Shown here: positions 62,969 through 64,000 of the stretch, piece by piece
Layout of the letters: each line of letters begins with the position of its first letter
Numbering within the stretch: the first letter of the stretch is position 1
NCBI GenBank assembly: GCA_016584305.1
Contig: JACEEZ010018471.1
Location: forward strand, 112,012 to 176,011
Direction: 5' to 3'
Origin: Chionoecetes opilio
Lineage: Eukaryota; Arthropoda; Malacostraca; Decapoda; Majidae
Length of the DNA: 64,000 nt
Program-made: the position numbers and the translations under genes
Notes under the pieces: model-generated
Database searches by the model: none
Seen by the model: the letters and a program-made list of their open reading frames with translations, nothing else
Told to the model about the DNA's origin: nothing

Positions 62969-63335
62969 CCATTCACATCACCCCCAATCCATTCACTCAC
63001 CCATTACCCATCACCCCCCACCCATTCACTCACCCATTACCCATCACCCCCCACCCATTCACTCACCCATTACCCATCACCCCCCACCCATTCACTCACC
63101 CTTTACCCATCACCCCCCACCCATTCACTCACCCATTACCCATCACCCCCACCCATTCACTCACCCATTAACCATCACCACACACGCATTCACTCACCCA
63201 TTACCCATCACCCCCCACCTATTCCCTCACCCATCACCCATCACCCTCCCCCCACCCATTCACTCACCCATCACCCCACACCCATTACCCATCACCCCAC
63301 CCATTCACTCACCCATTACCCATCACCCTACATCA
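62969..63335. repeat. 31-33 bp minisatellite, about 11 copies
   Basis: Unit CCCATTCACTCACCCATTAC followed by CCATCACCCCC. Similar in style to the C-rich tracts at 2-3.5 kb and 6.85 kb. Open frames here are artefacts. Confidence 0.9.
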
Positions 63336-63553
63336 AGGTTTCCTCAATTCTCGCAACCCACTTTTTTTCACAATTCTCGCCAATAGGCTGCTAAAAAAAA
63401 AAAAGAAGAAAAGTGATCGGATCATCTTATAAGTGGGCTTAAAACCTTCCCTGGTCGACCCGATTCCAAAACTGTGCCATATGAGGGGATTCCGCCACAG
63501 GGGGCGGCACCCAGAGCGGACACACACACACACACACACACACACTTTCGCTT
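63336..63553. other. no gene; A-run and (AC)n
   Basis: A-run at 63394-63405 and (AC)n at 63520-63544. Confidence 0.6.
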
Positions 63554-63752
63554 ATATTATTATAGAAGATGATGGGAATGGTAGTCAATCATCAGATAGT
63601 TAGTGCGGAGTCAATAGGGAGTTTTAAAAGGAGGCTAGACAATTTTATGGATAGGGATGAAAAGTGGGTGTAGGTAGTGTTAAGTAACAGGAACTACCGC
63701 GTGTAGGTCTCACGGCCTCTTGTAGCTTCCTTATTTTCTAATGTTATATTCT
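63554..63752 (+). pseudogene. CR1-like LINE, C-terminus and 3' end
   Basis: In frame from about 63584: NHQIVSAESIGSFKRRLDNF, then MDRDEKWV and stop (TAG). The SIGSFKRRLD word is the usual last block of CR1-like RT proteins. After a short 3'UTR comes one copy of ACAGGAACTACCGCGTGT (63685-63702) and the tail AGGTCTCACGGCCTCTTGTA and GCTTCCTTATTTTCTAATG. It is a 5'-truncated insertion. The 18-bp word is the single-copy form of the 47-60 kb satellite unit. Confidence 0.75.
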
Positions 63753-64000
63753 TATGCATAGGAGTGAGTTGTTCATAGAATCACACAAGGCAGGAAAACA
63801 GTTAATGATAATGATGATAATGATGATGGATATCTTAATGAGTACCTGCGAAAACCCACTGAAAGTCAACATCGCCAACCCTAATGTTACAGTCTACTTG
63901 TTTACCGACGAAGAGTCAATACGGCGGTACGGAAAGATGACTGAACGCCGAGACAAAGCGTTCCCGTGATGTATTGGTTGTCAGCGACCTCCCGCAGCGT
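63753..64000. other. no gene recognised at window end
   Basis: An ATGATA-rich stretch (63805-63835) and an open frame to 63969 with no recognised domain. Confidence 0.3.

Overview
This window looks like nuclear DNA from an arthropod, most likely a decapod crustacean. The reasons are very dense microsatellites (AG, AC, AT, GTA and ATT runs), interstitial TTAGG-like pentamers, many non-LTR and hAT elements, tRNA-derived SINEs, and split genes with GT-AG introns. Nothing here is bacterial. The organism call is an inference from sequence style; no species marker is present.

The main cellular signal lies on the minus strand between 32.2 and 12.5 kb. I see five candidate exons with good splice sites and matching phases: 30764-31888 (start ATG, acidic region, NLS, CENP-B/Psq-type helix-turn-helix), 26562-26760, 15475-15681, 13149-13278 and 12530-12815. 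The last two together encode one CGGBP1-like zinc finger split by an intron. Two other DNA-binding exons with their own ATG sit on the same strand inside the introns: a BED finger (27033-27344) and a zeste/Myb-SANT-like exon (23867-24278). Their donor phases fit the same downstream exons. On the plus strand are a FLYWCH gene remnant (20.7-21.3 kb) and a Tigger/CENP-B-type HTH exon (35.2-35.8 kb). The locus may therefore be a mosaic of DNA-binding modules, partly captured from transposons; transcripts are needed to show which exons are really joined.

Mobile DNA fills most of the rest. 0-12.3 kb: a LINE ORF1 fragment, a Jockey-like LINE end, foldback and TIR elements, a TIR-derived minisatellite element, a hAT MITE and a decayed CR1-like LINE. 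16-23.5 kb: TIR elements, two tRNA-Arg-like SINEs in opposite orientation and a second hAT MITE. 26.8-30.55 kb: a clear hAT element (12-bp TIRs, perfect 8-bp target duplication) in intron 1 of the gene, holding a foldback element, which in turn holds a Jockey-like LINE. 41-44.2 kb: a broken CR1-like LINE with endonuclease and reverse transcriptase. 46.5-60.4 kb: hAT elements and large arrays of an 18-19 bp unit containing CACGTG, apparently present twice, with a single N at the junction and poor base quality around it, so an assembly artefact is likely. The 508-base N gap is at 45993-46500.

The most unusual find is a set of very small palindromic insertions, only 23-30 bp, each between direct repeats of 8 bp (17237, 23511, 33204 and 1724), plus an 11-bp half-copy between perfect 8-bp repeats (35028). 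They look like hAT ends with almost no interior. A second notable find is that the CACGTG satellite unit occurs once, as a single copy, in the 3' end of a LINE at 63.7 kb, and that the satellite array ends in the same LINE tail at 60.41 kb. This suggests the satellite was seeded by that retroelement.
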